Assembly: GCA_035534495.1 (NCBI GenBank)
Contig: DATLRW010000215.1
Coordinates: forward strand, 1-12,135
From: JAKASX01 sp035534495
GTDB taxonomy: Bacteria; Acidobacteriota; Terriglobia; Acidiferrales; UBA7541
Length of the DNA: 12,135 nucleotides
Direction: 5' to 3'
Part shown: positions 1 through 6,787 of the stretch, piece by piece
Position numbering within the stretch: position 1 is the first letter of the stretch
How the letters are laid out: each line of letters opens with the position of its first letter
Program-made: the position numbers and the translations under genes
The notes under the pieces: model-generated
Seen by the model: the letters and a program-made list of their open reading frames with translations, nothing else
What the model was told of the DNA's origin: nothing
The model's database searches: none

Positions 1-627
1 CTCTCCGCGCATGCGCGCAAATCATATATGCTTCTGCGCGGATCTAGGGGTGAAGGTCACGCCCTTGCGCTCGCCCGCTGCCCCCCCCGGTCCCCACCCG
101 CCTGGACCGCGCCGGGGGAGGGGGGTGCAATCTTGCGGCGCTCTATCTCCTATCCCGTCAACCAGCCCGCGGGATAGCGCATACGGACGCGGAAAACTGG
201 TGTATGGCGCCTATTCCTGACCGCGGGTTCGTAGTTTCCCTGCGGAGAACGGTTGGTACCTACTTTCGCGGGCTCGAGAGGAACCAAACTGTTCTCGCAA
301 CGATGCGCCATTTCGCCCTAACCGAACCTGGGACAAGCCGCGGCCGCAACCCCGACACGTGCCGGGAAGCCCTGCGCCCCTAACAAGATAGGAATGGCTC
401 GCCGGCCGGTTCGCAGCTACCCAGCAGTTGTGGAGACGCGCTTGCATGCCAAGCTCTGACCAGAGGCTCAGTGCCGAGCCACAAGGGTGAAATGCCCTTC
501 ACCGAAATGAAGCCTTAAATCCGAACCGTAGGACGTCACTTTACCCTGGAGGCTGGAACTGTCCCGTGCCTGAATGACGAGTCGGATCTGGCAGGAACCG
601 AAACTCAGGAACAGAGGAGGAGCCGAA
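1..627. other. Left-edge region without a supported gene
   Basis: No convincing coding sequence is seen here; the short open frames have no ribosome binding site and low-complexity Pro/Arg/Gly content. Two perfect inverted repeats are visible. One is an 8-bp stem (150-157 pairing with 170-177, arms CTATCCCG/CGGGATAG, 12-base loop). The other is a 6-bp stem (486-491 pairing with 498-503, arms GGTGAA/TTCACC) upstream of the first gene. Neither is followed by a T-run, so neither is a clear terminator. I recognise no riboswitch or tRNA. Confidence 0.5.
614..620 (+). promoter_or_regulatory. Shine-Dalgarno site deciding the start at 628
   Basis: GAGGAGG lies 7 bases before ATG 628. It favours this start over the in-frame ATG at 574. 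Confidence 0.7.
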
Positions 628-1083
628 ATGAGAGGAATATTCCTGTTAGGCGCATTAGCCGCGGCGCTTGTACCGATGGGACTGCAAAACGCGCCGGGTC
701 GGAGATTTTCCGTTGCCAGCCTCAAGGGCACCTGTATCTGGCAGGAGGTCAAGCTTCCTACAACCAGCGGCGACGCGCAGAATCTCGGACCGGCCACCAT
801 CCTGGCATCTATCCGCTTTGACGGGTATGGTGCCATGACGATGGATTACGACGTTAATCTCAACGGTACTTACACCTCAACGAATGGGGTAGCAGGCTCT
901 TACTCGGTCGATTCAACCGGCCATGGCACCTTTGCCTTCACGAGCCCAGCCTCCGGCATCGTACGGACCTACGATTTCCGGGTAAGTCCCAACGGACAGA
1001 CCATCTACACCATAGCCCAGTCCGATGGAGGGCTGAGTGTCACTCAGCGAGTTTCCACCGGCAGTTGCCGCTTCCAGGACTAG
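628..1083 (+). CDS. Small secreted beta-rich protein, unknown function
   Basis: This is a 151-residue protein with an N-terminal export signal: M-R-G, then a hydrophobic run FLLGALAAALVPMG at about residues 5-18. The mature part starts near residue 25 and is rich in Gly, Thr, Ser and aromatic residues, with repeated strand-like pieces such as FDGYGAMTMDYDVNLNGTY and GSYSVDSTGHGTFAF. This style is common in secreted hypothetical proteins of Acidobacteriota. Two cysteines, one in GTCIW and one in GSCRF near the C terminus, could form a disulfide closing the fold. The ATG at 628 was chosen because GAGGAGG at 614-620 sits 7 bases upstream. An in-frame ATG at 574 has no such site and would put 18 polar residues before the signal peptide. 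The gene is convergent with the next one. I do not recognise a named family; function is unknown. Confidence 0.72.
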   Translation: MRGIFLLGALAAALVPMGLQNAPGRRFSVASLKGTCIWQEVKLPTTSGDAQNLGPATILASIRFDGYGAMTMDYDVNLNGTYTSTNGVAGSYSVDSTGHGTFAFTSPASGIVRTYDFRVSPNGQTIYTIAQSDGGLSVTQRVSTGSCRFQD

Positions 1084-1260
1084 GGCGAGATAAGGAGCGG
1101 CCCGAATTCAACGAACGCGGATCGGGCGCACAGACAAAGGGCCGCCGCATACAACCCCGAGCGTGCGCGGGCGATCTCCCTATATACCGCGGGGACAGGA
1201 GATGGAGCGCCGGGGCGGGCACAAGCGTAGGCTGCGATCACAGCTTCCACAAAACGTAAA

Positions 1261-2106
1261 TTAACGTTGCATCAGGTTCCAGAGGTATTTCAGGCCCAGT
1301 ATGGTCATTCCAGAGGACAACAGGAGGAGTGTGGGCGGCTCGGGCGTCGGCAGGGGAGCATCGGGTCCTTGCGGCCAGATGGGCGCGGCTCCGGGGCCGC
1401 CACCCGGCGGGAGGAAGAACAGAGGAATGTAGGGAACATTTCCCGACGTCTCGACACCCGGACTTCCGGGCAAAGGCTGCACGCTAAGAGCAATGAGCGG
1501 CGGGAAATTCGGTAAAACTGGCGCCGGGTGCAGGATTGGCAGTGAGAGCTCCAGTAGGGACGGCTGCCAGGGAGAAGTCGGCTGACGAGGAACTTCGGAT
1601 ATTCGATTTCCGCATCGTGCGCGAGCTAAGTGGATGCCGTCGCTGACGAGCGTCTCTCCGGCAAACAGCGCAATCTTCTTACTCGTCCAAAAAATCAGAT
1701 TCCCGACACGATAAGAGACGTAGGCGTCGTAGCCGCGGCGCAGACGGAAAAAGCGCAATTTCTGCACATCGAAATCCGCATAATGTCTGGCAACGGCGGG
1801 ATCGGTGGCCAGCACTTCGGCCAGTTGCTTCTTACTGTGAATCCCTCCCGGAATGACGGAGTAGAAATCCGAAGGAATGGAAGACGCCGTCGCAACCACG
1901 CGAAGCGGCTGAACCGCATCCCTTGCGGGTGTTGCGCCGCGCCGGGAAACGGAGACAGACGCCACGGGCGATGAAGATGGGTACAGGGCCACGGCCACTG
2001 CCGCTACCAGCAGGCATGCCGTTCCCCACAAGAAGACCGTTGAGCGTAAACCTCTCCGTGCCGCCCGTCGCGAGTGTCGATTTCTTTTGAAGAGGATTCC
2101 CCTCAT
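1261..2106 (-). CDS. Secreted or anchored protein with PEP-CTERM-like C-terminal signal
   Basis: From the ATG at 2106 the protein is 281 residues. It begins with a strongly basic stretch (KRNRHSRRAARRGLR, residues 7-21), then a hydrophobic segment at about 23-41, giving a signal peptide or anchor. The middle domain contains a VARHYADFDVQKLRFFRL region and ends in RARCGNR (Cys165-Arg168). As I recall them, acidobacterial envelope proteins often carry a comparable CGNR block before a Pro-rich spacer. A Pro/Gly-rich linker follows, then P-E-P at 255-257, a hydrophobic helix (TLLLLSSGMTILGLKYLW) and a basic end (MQR). That order matches PEP-CTERM substrates of exosortase, although the tail is atypical because the basic cluster is only one Arg. 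In-frame upstream ATGs at 2154 and 2187 are possible starts, and none of the three has a good ribosome binding site. No exosortase is in the window. Function is unknown. Confidence 0.65.
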   Translation of the reverse strand: MRGILFKRNRHSRRAARRGLRSTVFLWGTACLLVAAVAVALYPSSSPVASVSVSRRGATPARDAVQPLRVVATASSIPSDFYSVIPGGIHSKKQLAEVLATDPAVARHYADFDVQKLRFFRLRRGYDAYVSYRVGNLIFWTSKKIALFAGETLVSDGIHLARARCGNRISEVPRQPTSPWQPSLLELSLPILHPAPVLPNFPPLIALSVQPLPGSPGVETSGNVPYIPLFFLPPGGGPGAAPIWPQGPDAPLPTPEPPTLLLLSSGMTILGLKYLWNLMQR

Positions 2107-2798
2107 TTTCGGTCTCGTTTCGTGGAGGTGCAATTGGGACGCCGGAGCGACCATCTGATTCCGATCGTTAAATACCGGAATTACCATTACGCGGCCCGAT
2201 ACCCCGCCGCCACGCCTACCGGTCCTTGCTTCTTGCCGGATTTTCCTGAAAACAAACGTCTTCGAGACAAAACGGCCGACATGCCATCTGAAGAATTAAC
2301 TCACGCAGCCTTGCCGCAATCCGCCTCTTCCCGGCCCGTTTTCCCGAATTGGCGCCTGGCATTTTGCAGGCGTGAACTCGCTTGCACCTACGAGGCAACA
2401 TTTTTCCCTGAAGTTCCATATAGGTGGGACAAACCGCACCCGCTTAGCCGAACTTGGTCAATCTACGACTCGGTTTTGTTTTCGATGCCCGTTTTTCGGT
2501 GAGGCGACCGACCCCGTTCCGGTCCTCAAAAAAACCATTTGCGGCCGAACGGGCTCCATCCAATCGCAAGCCAAGCTGTCGAGGCGCATTACGCCAAGGC
2601 TGGGGTCGAGACCGAGGAAGGACGGGAAACGCCGGCCGATCGCAGTAGCGGGACCGCAAATAGAGCGCCGCGCAAGGGGCGCTATCTACCCCGGAGGCTC
2701 CGGCGCGGAGAGCTTGGCTGGGCCGTTGCCCTGGGATGCACGCGTGCCGCTGTGCTTTGAAACTTTAAAATTCCGTTCGCGCGGCCTATCCTATCCAC
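2107..2798. other. Long divergent intergenic region, no gene seen
   Basis: About 690 bases separate the divergent minus-strand gene and the kinase gene. The open frames here are short, mutually overlapping and rich in Arg/Pro, and none has a start with a ribosome binding site. A 6-bp stem (2664-2669 with 2678-2683, AGCGCC/GGCGCT) is the only notable hairpin. A TTGAAA lies at 2757-2762, but the nearest -10-like hexamer (2787-2792) is 24 bases away, too far for a normal promoter pair. The stretch could hold remnants of a decayed gene, which I cannot show by eye. Confidence 0.45.
2787..2792 (+). promoter_or_regulatory. -10-like hexamer at leaderless spacing before the kinase
   Basis: TATCCT ends 6 bases before ATG 2799, and no Shine-Dalgarno sequence precedes that ATG. 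The spacing fits transcription starting at or near the A of the start codon. No matching -35 at 16-18 bases is seen, so this is tentative. Confidence 0.3.
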
Positions 2799-3383
2799 AT
2801 GCCTGAATCTCCCTCTCCAACGCCCCCGCCCGTTGCGCCACCGGCAAAAGGCGTAACTCCGCCCACTTCAGGAGAGGTGATCACAAGTGAAGCGACGGGC
2901 AATACTTACACAATGGGCGAACAAATCGGCGAGGGACACTTTGGGCTTGTCTACAGCTGTGTCGACATCTGGAAAAACAACCTAGCGGCTAAAGTGCTGA
3001 AACCAATTGGGGCATACGAAAAAGTAAAGACTTCCGCCTCAGCTGAAATTCAGAAGTTGGTGCTACTTCGGCATCCGCACATCACCTATGTGTTTGATGC
3101 CTTTGAGTTCCGAGACACCTTCTACATCATTACAGAGAGATGTCACTGTCCATTAACAAGCCTCTTCGCATTAGACCAATTCAATGGTCTTGACTGGGTG
3201 GGGCCTATTGCGCGGTGCCTTTTGCAGGCGGTCCACTACATTCATATCAACCAATATGCGCATCAGGACATACATGTGGGCAACGTCTTTGCGGCATTCG
3301 CAAGGAACGAAATGAACTCCGAGGACCCAGGGGCAATACAGTTCAAGCTTGGCGATCTGGGAGTTGCTAGACTGTTCAGCTAG
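2799..3383 (+). CDS. Ser/Thr protein kinase, N-terminal part (interrupted gene)
   Basis: This open part encodes 194 residues: a Pro-rich N-terminal 25 residues, then a Hanks-type (eukaryotic-like) kinase fold that would phosphorylate Ser/Thr of partner proteins in the cytoplasm. Visible elements are the glycine loop GEGHFG (44-49), the ATP-anchoring Lys65 in AAKVL, the helix-C Glu83 in SAEIQKL, the hinge after FYIITER, the catalytic loop HQDIHVGN (155-162) with Asp157 and Asn162, and the metal-binding DLG (186-188). The Arg of HRD is Gln and the Lys two residues after the catalytic Asp is His. The DFG Phe is Leu, a common variant. Translation stops at TAG 3381-3383, only six residues after DLG. 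The same frame continues with the rest of the kinase domain, so alone this piece lacks the activation segment end and C-lobe and should be inactive. GC is clearly lower than in the right half of the window, suggesting acquisition. Confidence 0.8.
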   Translation: MPESPSPTPPPVAPPAKGVTPPTSGEVITSEATGNTYTMGEQIGEGHFGLVYSCVDIWKNNLAAKVLKPIGAYEKVKTSASAEIQKLVLLRHPHITYVFDAFEFRDTFYIITERCHCPLTSLFALDQFNGLDWVGPIARCLLQAVHYIHINQYAHQDIHVGNVFAAFARNEMNSEDPGAIQFKLGDLGVARLFS

Positions 3384-3758
3384 ATAGACGCGACAAATAC
3401 CAGGGCCTTGTGGATGCTGCCCCCTGAAGTTCTGGAGCCGTCAGAGTTTGGACCTCTGGACCATCGGATTGATATTTACCATTGCGGTCTACTATTTCTA
3501 AATCTGGCACACGGCGAAGAGTTGCGATTCACCGCCGAAGAGATCAAGTCAGGCATGCCAAGAGTAATGGCATTGCAGCTTCCAGCCCCCTTTAGCTTCG
3601 CGCTGGAGAAAGCGTTGCGACGGCATGCGCCGTATCGCACAAACAGCGCGATGGAGCTCTGGCGCGACCTGAATTCTCCGGAGTTGCCTGCCCAACCTCA
3701 GCCGGAGCAATTACTGCTCGATACAAGTTCCGGAGGGTCGCCCCCTGCGGCGGGCTGA
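3384..3758 (+). pseudogene. Ser/Thr protein kinase, C-terminal part after in-frame TAG
   Basis: This piece is in the same frame as the preceding open part and continues it without gap. It carries the end of the activation segment with PPE (gene codons 208-210, the counterpart of APE), the subdomain IX aspartate in HRIDIYHCG (Asp225), the GLLFLNLAHGEEL helix, and the conserved late Arg in APYRTNSAMELWRDL (Arg280). It ends with a short Pro/Gln-rich tail. DLG to PPE spans 25 codons including the stop, a normal length, so a single base change explains the break and there is no indel. Possible internal restarts (TTG 3408, ATG 3414) lack ribosome binding sites. The best reading is a kinase gene of 319 codons inactivated by one nonsense mutation. 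Stop-codon readthrough or a sequencing error are the alternatives. Confidence 0.72.
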
Positions 3759-4130
3759 GCGGAGCAGAATTGACGTGAGCAACTCGTGGTTTTGGCGGTG
3801 TGGACTGCTCCGCCCGGCCCTGATCTCTTCCAGTAGGCGGAGAGTCACGCCGGCCTCTTCTACGAAGGTTGACGGTCCTATTTTCCTCGGTGCAGGTAGC
3901 GTTTCCATTTACCATTCGTCCCGCCTGGGGTCCGGACATTCCGTATAAACGCGCCGCTCGGAATGAACATACCCAGCTTGGGCATCTTCTAGCCTGCTTG
4001 ATTACCTGCCAAAGTGTTCGATTTGCACGGCGCGATACGAGGATCGTCCCCTACGACGTGCGTGCCGCCGTCGCGCACTCGCGTTACGCTGTTCCACCTC
4101 GACCCGTGGCGGGCCGTGTTTGGTTCCGCG
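3759..4130. other. Intergenic stretch with a 9-bp inverted repeat
   Basis: Directly after the kinase stop codon, GCGGAGCAG (3759-3767) is perfectly complementary to CTGCTCCGC (3805-3813), with 37 bases between. No T-run follows, so a standard terminator is not supported. The remaining sequence up to the next gene shows no supported coding region, and the overlapping open frames look random in composition. Confidence 0.4.
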
Positions 4131-4415
4131 CTAGGCAATCTGCAAAATTTCGCGGCTGCCGGTGACCCACAGATCGGTATAGCCCTTCATCTTTTCTCGG
4201 AATGCCGCATTGCCGGTGTAGTCCTTCATGCTGGCCTCGAAGCCGCTGGCGCTCTCGGCCTCGTATTCCAGAATCACGCGATTGAAATCGCCGGTGAGAT
4301 CGGTCAGCACGCGAAACTTATTCATTTTGGAGGCCGCCGCGGCCTCCTTCAGTTGGGCCGCCAGCTTGCTAGCGTGGCCCGGCTTGGCGACAAAGCAGTT
4401 CCGAACAACGATCAG
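4131..4415 (-). CDS. ABM/NIPSNAP-like small protein with probable CTG start
   Basis: The 94-residue product begins (L/M)IVVRNCFVAKPGHASKLAAQ, continues with RVLTDLTGDFNRVILEYEAES, and ends KGYTDLWVTGSREILQIA. The strand-helix-strand-strand-helix-strand pattern and these blocks resemble stand-alone dimeric alpha/beta-barrel proteins of the antibiotic-biosynthesis-monooxygenase/NIPSNAP type. The precise role is unknown, and catalytic activity cannot be inferred. The frame is open upstream to a stop at 4491-4493 but holds no ATG, GTG or TTG before the internal ATG at 4325. That ATG would remove the first beta strand and helix. CTG at 4413-4415 lies 9 bases after GGAGG (4425-4429) and sits where family members begin M-I-V-V-R-N. 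The gene therefore either starts at CTG or has lost its ATG by one base change. Confidence 0.68.
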   Translation of the reverse strand: MIVVRNCFVAKPGHASKLAAQLKEAAAASKMNKFRVLTDLTGDFNRVILEYEAESASGFEASMKDYTGNAAFREKMKGYTDLWVTGSREILQIA

Positions 4416-4424
4416 AGAGTTCTC

Positions 4425-4429
4425 CCTCC
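4425..4429 (-). promoter_or_regulatory. Shine-Dalgarno site supporting the CTG start at 4415
   Basis: Read on the minus strand, GGAGG lies 9 bases before CTG 4415. No usable ATG, GTG or TTG is near it, so it points to CTG as the initiation codon. Confidence 0.55.
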
Positions 4430-4849
4430 GAATGGAATAGCAACGAACGGCTTGACCCTTTGATTTCGGGTATTGGGTGGCTTTCTTGTGTCAGCAGTTT
4501 AAGGCCAGCCACGCGTTTGGTTTGCAGAAGCTTACCGGAAAAACGCGCTCGATCTGTCTTTTGAATCCGCTGCAACTCCAGTGGCAGGCGCTGGACCATA
4601 AAGCGGATGCCTGTAATTTCTTCTCCGGACAACACTTAGAAACGCGCCCAGCGCATCGGGAAAGGTGGCCGGGGAATTCCGCGCAGCGTACTCGCAAAAA
4701 AAAATCTCTCCGAGGGGTTGCCAAAAAGCGGTTCGTCCCAATGACCACGGTCCTGGTGTTTAGCCCTAAGCAAACGCTTCTTCCGAAAACATGCTCCCGC
4801 CCGCCGGGCAGGTATACGCTACGATCTCAGACGCGGCGACGCACCAGCT

Positions 4850-4855
4850 AGGAGG
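4850..4855 (+). promoter_or_regulatory. Shine-Dalgarno site deciding the start at 4866
   Basis: AGGAGG lies 10 bases upstream of ATG 4866. The in-frame ATG at 4791 has no comparable site. Confidence 0.65.
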
Positions 4856-4865
4856 CAGATTCCCC

Positions 4866-6524
4866 ATGAGCATCATCCACCGGCTCTGGCCGCAAGAGAC
4901 GCCAGCGCCGGATCAGGACCTTCCCCTCGCCCAGCGGCTCAAAGACCTCGTCGGAACCGACGATCCCAACACTTCAGAGAACGCCGCCGCCGAGCCGGCC
5001 ACCCCAACGCCGGCCAGCGGACCCACGCCCCGAATCGAGACTCCGAAATCCGGCGCGGAGACCCGGAAAGCTTCTGTCCCCCAGGCGCAACAGGCGGGGC
5101 AACATGTGGTGCAGGGGCCGGCGCGGCAGAATCGTGAACAGCAGGAGAAACCCATGGACAATCGCAACCCGGAGATTGCGGCAGCCCAGGTGGAAGTCCA
5201 GGCCCATGCCGATACGGAAAAAGCCTCGCCCGAACGTGCCTCGTCGTCCCCGGAGTCCAAAGGGCCCGGCCAACAGTTCATGGAGCGCTTCCACAGCGCG
5301 GTCGGCCGCACCGAACCGACCGGCGAGAAAAGCCCTGCGGCAGGCTGGGAAGCCGCGCCGGAGTTCCAGACGATCCAAAAGCAGTTCGAGGCCGATTTCC
5401 GGAAGAGGCTCGACGGCGCGCTCGCCGAATTCGAGCGCCGCGTTTCTTCACAAGCCCTGGTCGACGACGTCGCCGGACAGATCGAGCAGAGGATTCGCCT
5501 GGTGGCGGACGGCATTTTCAAGGAAGTGAAAAACCAGGCGTGGATGATGCACACCGCCGTCGCCAGCGAGTTGCGCTCGTTCCGCGACCAGTTCAGCAAG
5601 GAGATCGACGAGCGCGTCGGCATGCTCGACCAGGCCGCGCAGCAAGCCCTTGCGTTGAAGGAAAAACTGGAGAAGGCGCTGCCGAAAGCGGAAGATGCAC
5701 TGCGCACCCTTTCGGTTTCCGGCCAGGAGGCCGCGGCCAGATTGCAGGCGGCGTCGAAAGATTCTGAAGACCGGCTGCGCCAGTCCCACGAGGAGCTGTC
5801 TCGGGACCTGGGCGCGCGAAGAGAGGATTTGCAGGCGCTGGCGCAGGGCCTCCACCAAGACGGCTTGCAGCTGAAGGAACAGATGGAACGGTTCCGCGGC
5901 GAAGCCGGGGCCGCTTGCGACCTTCTCGGCCAAACCACCGATCAATCGCTCGAAAAACTGGGCGTTGCGGCGAATGAAGCCGGCGCGCACGCCAAGGACG
6001 AAATCGAAAAGCTGGCAACGGAAATCGAGCGCCGCATTCTTTCGGGAGGGCTGGTCGAAAGGGCGACCGAGCAGCTTGGCAAAGCGACGCAGGAGCTGGT
6101 CGAGCCGGCGCTGGAGCGCATCCGCAAAGCCGGCGACCAGGCCCATTCGGCCGCCGAGTCCCTGGCCGGCGAAAGCCAACGCGTCGCCCGGCAGCTCGCC
6201 GCGGCTCGCCAGCAGATCGAGGCGCGGCTCGATGGTCTGCTCGGCGAACAGTTGAGCCTGCTCGAAGGCGCCATGTCCGGGTTCCACCGGAAAGCGAGCG
6301 AGGAACTGGGAAGCATGGTCGAGCGCGTGGTCACGCAGTCGGCCAGTCAACTCGACGACCGGCTTCACGGGCTGCTTCAGGACCTCTTCGCCAATACCAG
6401 CAAACAGATCAACACCGCCGCCCGCGCCACGTTGAGCAACATGAATGAAGGACTGAAGGAGGCCTTCCGGGCGGATTCGGCCGACCCCGCAGCCGCTCCG
6501 GCCCCGCCTTCCGCGAACGAGTGA
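4866..6524 (+). CDS. Large soluble coiled-coil protein, unknown function
   Basis: The product is 552 residues with no signal peptide or membrane segment. Residues 1 to about 165 are Pro/Ala/Glu/Gln-rich and probably disordered, after a short conserved-looking start MSIIHRLWPQ and a helix PLAQRLKDLVG. From about 166 to 530 the sequence is almost uninterrupted helix with heptad-like spacing, Ala/Glu/Leu/Arg/Gln-rich, as in FEADFRKRLDGALAEFERRV and LEKALPKAEDALRTL. The last 20 residues (DSADPAAAPAPPSANE region) are again disordered. Two helical sections start similarly (QALVDDVAGQIEQRI and GGLVERATEQLGKAT), hinting at internal duplication. It lacks the conserved hairpin of chemoreceptors and any ATPase motif of SMC proteins. 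By composition it could be a scaffold, cytoskeletal or nucleoid-associated filament protein, or an apolipoprotein-like helical bundle; I do not recognise the family. It stands alone as a transcription unit. Confidence 0.75.
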   Translation: MSIIHRLWPQETPAPDQDLPLAQRLKDLVGTDDPNTSENAAAEPATPTPASGPTPRIETPKSGAETRKASVPQAQQAGQHVVQGPARQNREQQEKPMDNRNPEIAAAQVEVQAHADTEKASPERASSSPESKGPGQQFMERFHSAVGRTEPTGEKSPAAGWEAAPEFQTIQKQFEADFRKRLDGALAEFERRVSSQALVDDVAGQIEQRIRLVADGIFKEVKNQAWMMHTAVASELRSFRDQFSKEIDERVGMLDQAAQQALALKEKLEKALPKAEDALRTLSVSGQEAAARLQAASKDSEDRLRQSHEELSRDLGARREDLQALAQGLHQDGLQLKEQMERFRGEAGAACDLLGQTTDQSLEKLGVAANEAGAHAKDEIEKLATEIERRILSGGLVERATEQLGKATQELVEPALERIRKAGDQAHSAAESLAGESQRVARQLAAARQQIEARLDGLLGEQLSLLEGAMSGFHRKASEELGSMVERVVTQSASQLDDRLHGLLQDLFANTSKQINTAARATLSNMNEGLKEAFRADSADPAAAPAPPSANE

Positions 6525-6536
6525 ATCCGGCCGCGC

Positions 6537-6556
6537 GCTGCACGCTGCACGCTGCA
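6537..6556. repeat. Tandem 7-base repeat (GCTGCAC, nearly three copies)
   Basis: GCTGCAC occurs at 6537-6543 and 6544-6550, followed by GCTGCA at 6551-6556, just after the coiled-coil gene. It is probably a replication-slippage product with no obvious role. Confidence 0.6.
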
Positions 6557-6684
6557 AAATAAATTCGTTCTCGGTTCTTTTTTCGCTTTTTCTTCCGATC
6601 AGAGCCGGTTCTTCCGGCGGCCGGAGCCCGTCGAACAGCCGCCAAACGATACGCGCAGAGAAATCCGAAGGAACCAGCGAAAAG

Positions 6685-6712
6685 TTTTGGGAGCGCATCC
6701 CAAATGTATAAT
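6685..6712 (+). promoter_or_regulatory. Probable promoter of the multicopper oxidase gene
   Basis: A perfect TATAAT at 6707-6712 is preceded by a weak -35-like TTTTGG at 6685-6690 with a 16-base spacer. A start near 6719 would give a leader of about 70 bases before ATG 6788. I see no copper-responsive operator that I can name. Confidence 0.45.
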
Positions 6713-6787
6713 GCCCTCTATAACGCTTTCGAAAACGGCTCATTTCACTTCAAAAAAGAAACTTCAACCGCATGGAAAGGCGTTCGC

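Larger units (their letters stand above)
4416..4865. other. Divergent intergenic region, no gene seen
   Basis: About 450 bases lie between the minus-strand small protein and the plus-strand coiled-coil gene. It includes an A-run near 4697-4706 and a TATACG hexamer at 4813-4818 that could be a weak -10. An open frame running from 4791 into the next gene adds 25 residues, but the strong ribosome binding site at 4850-4855 argues against that start. No other gene is supported. Confidence 0.45.

Noticed and set aside
221..250. GGGTTCG string suggesting a tRNA T-arm
   Set aside because: The pairing partner, acceptor stem and anticodon arm are absent around it.
2539..2760. Plus-strand open frames between the PEP-CTERM-like gene and the kinase
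   Set aside because: Several overlapping short frames with Arg/Pro-rich products and no ribosome binding sites; none matches a family I know.
4369..4635. Minus-strand open frame of 88 residues upstream of the ABM-like gene
   Set aside because: It starts at TTG without a ribosome binding site, overlaps the ABM-like gene in another frame and has no recognisable pattern.
5448..6743. Open frame antisense to the coiled-coil gene (431 residues)
   Set aside because: A compositional shadow; the plus-strand gene has a good ribosome binding site and coherent heptad pattern.
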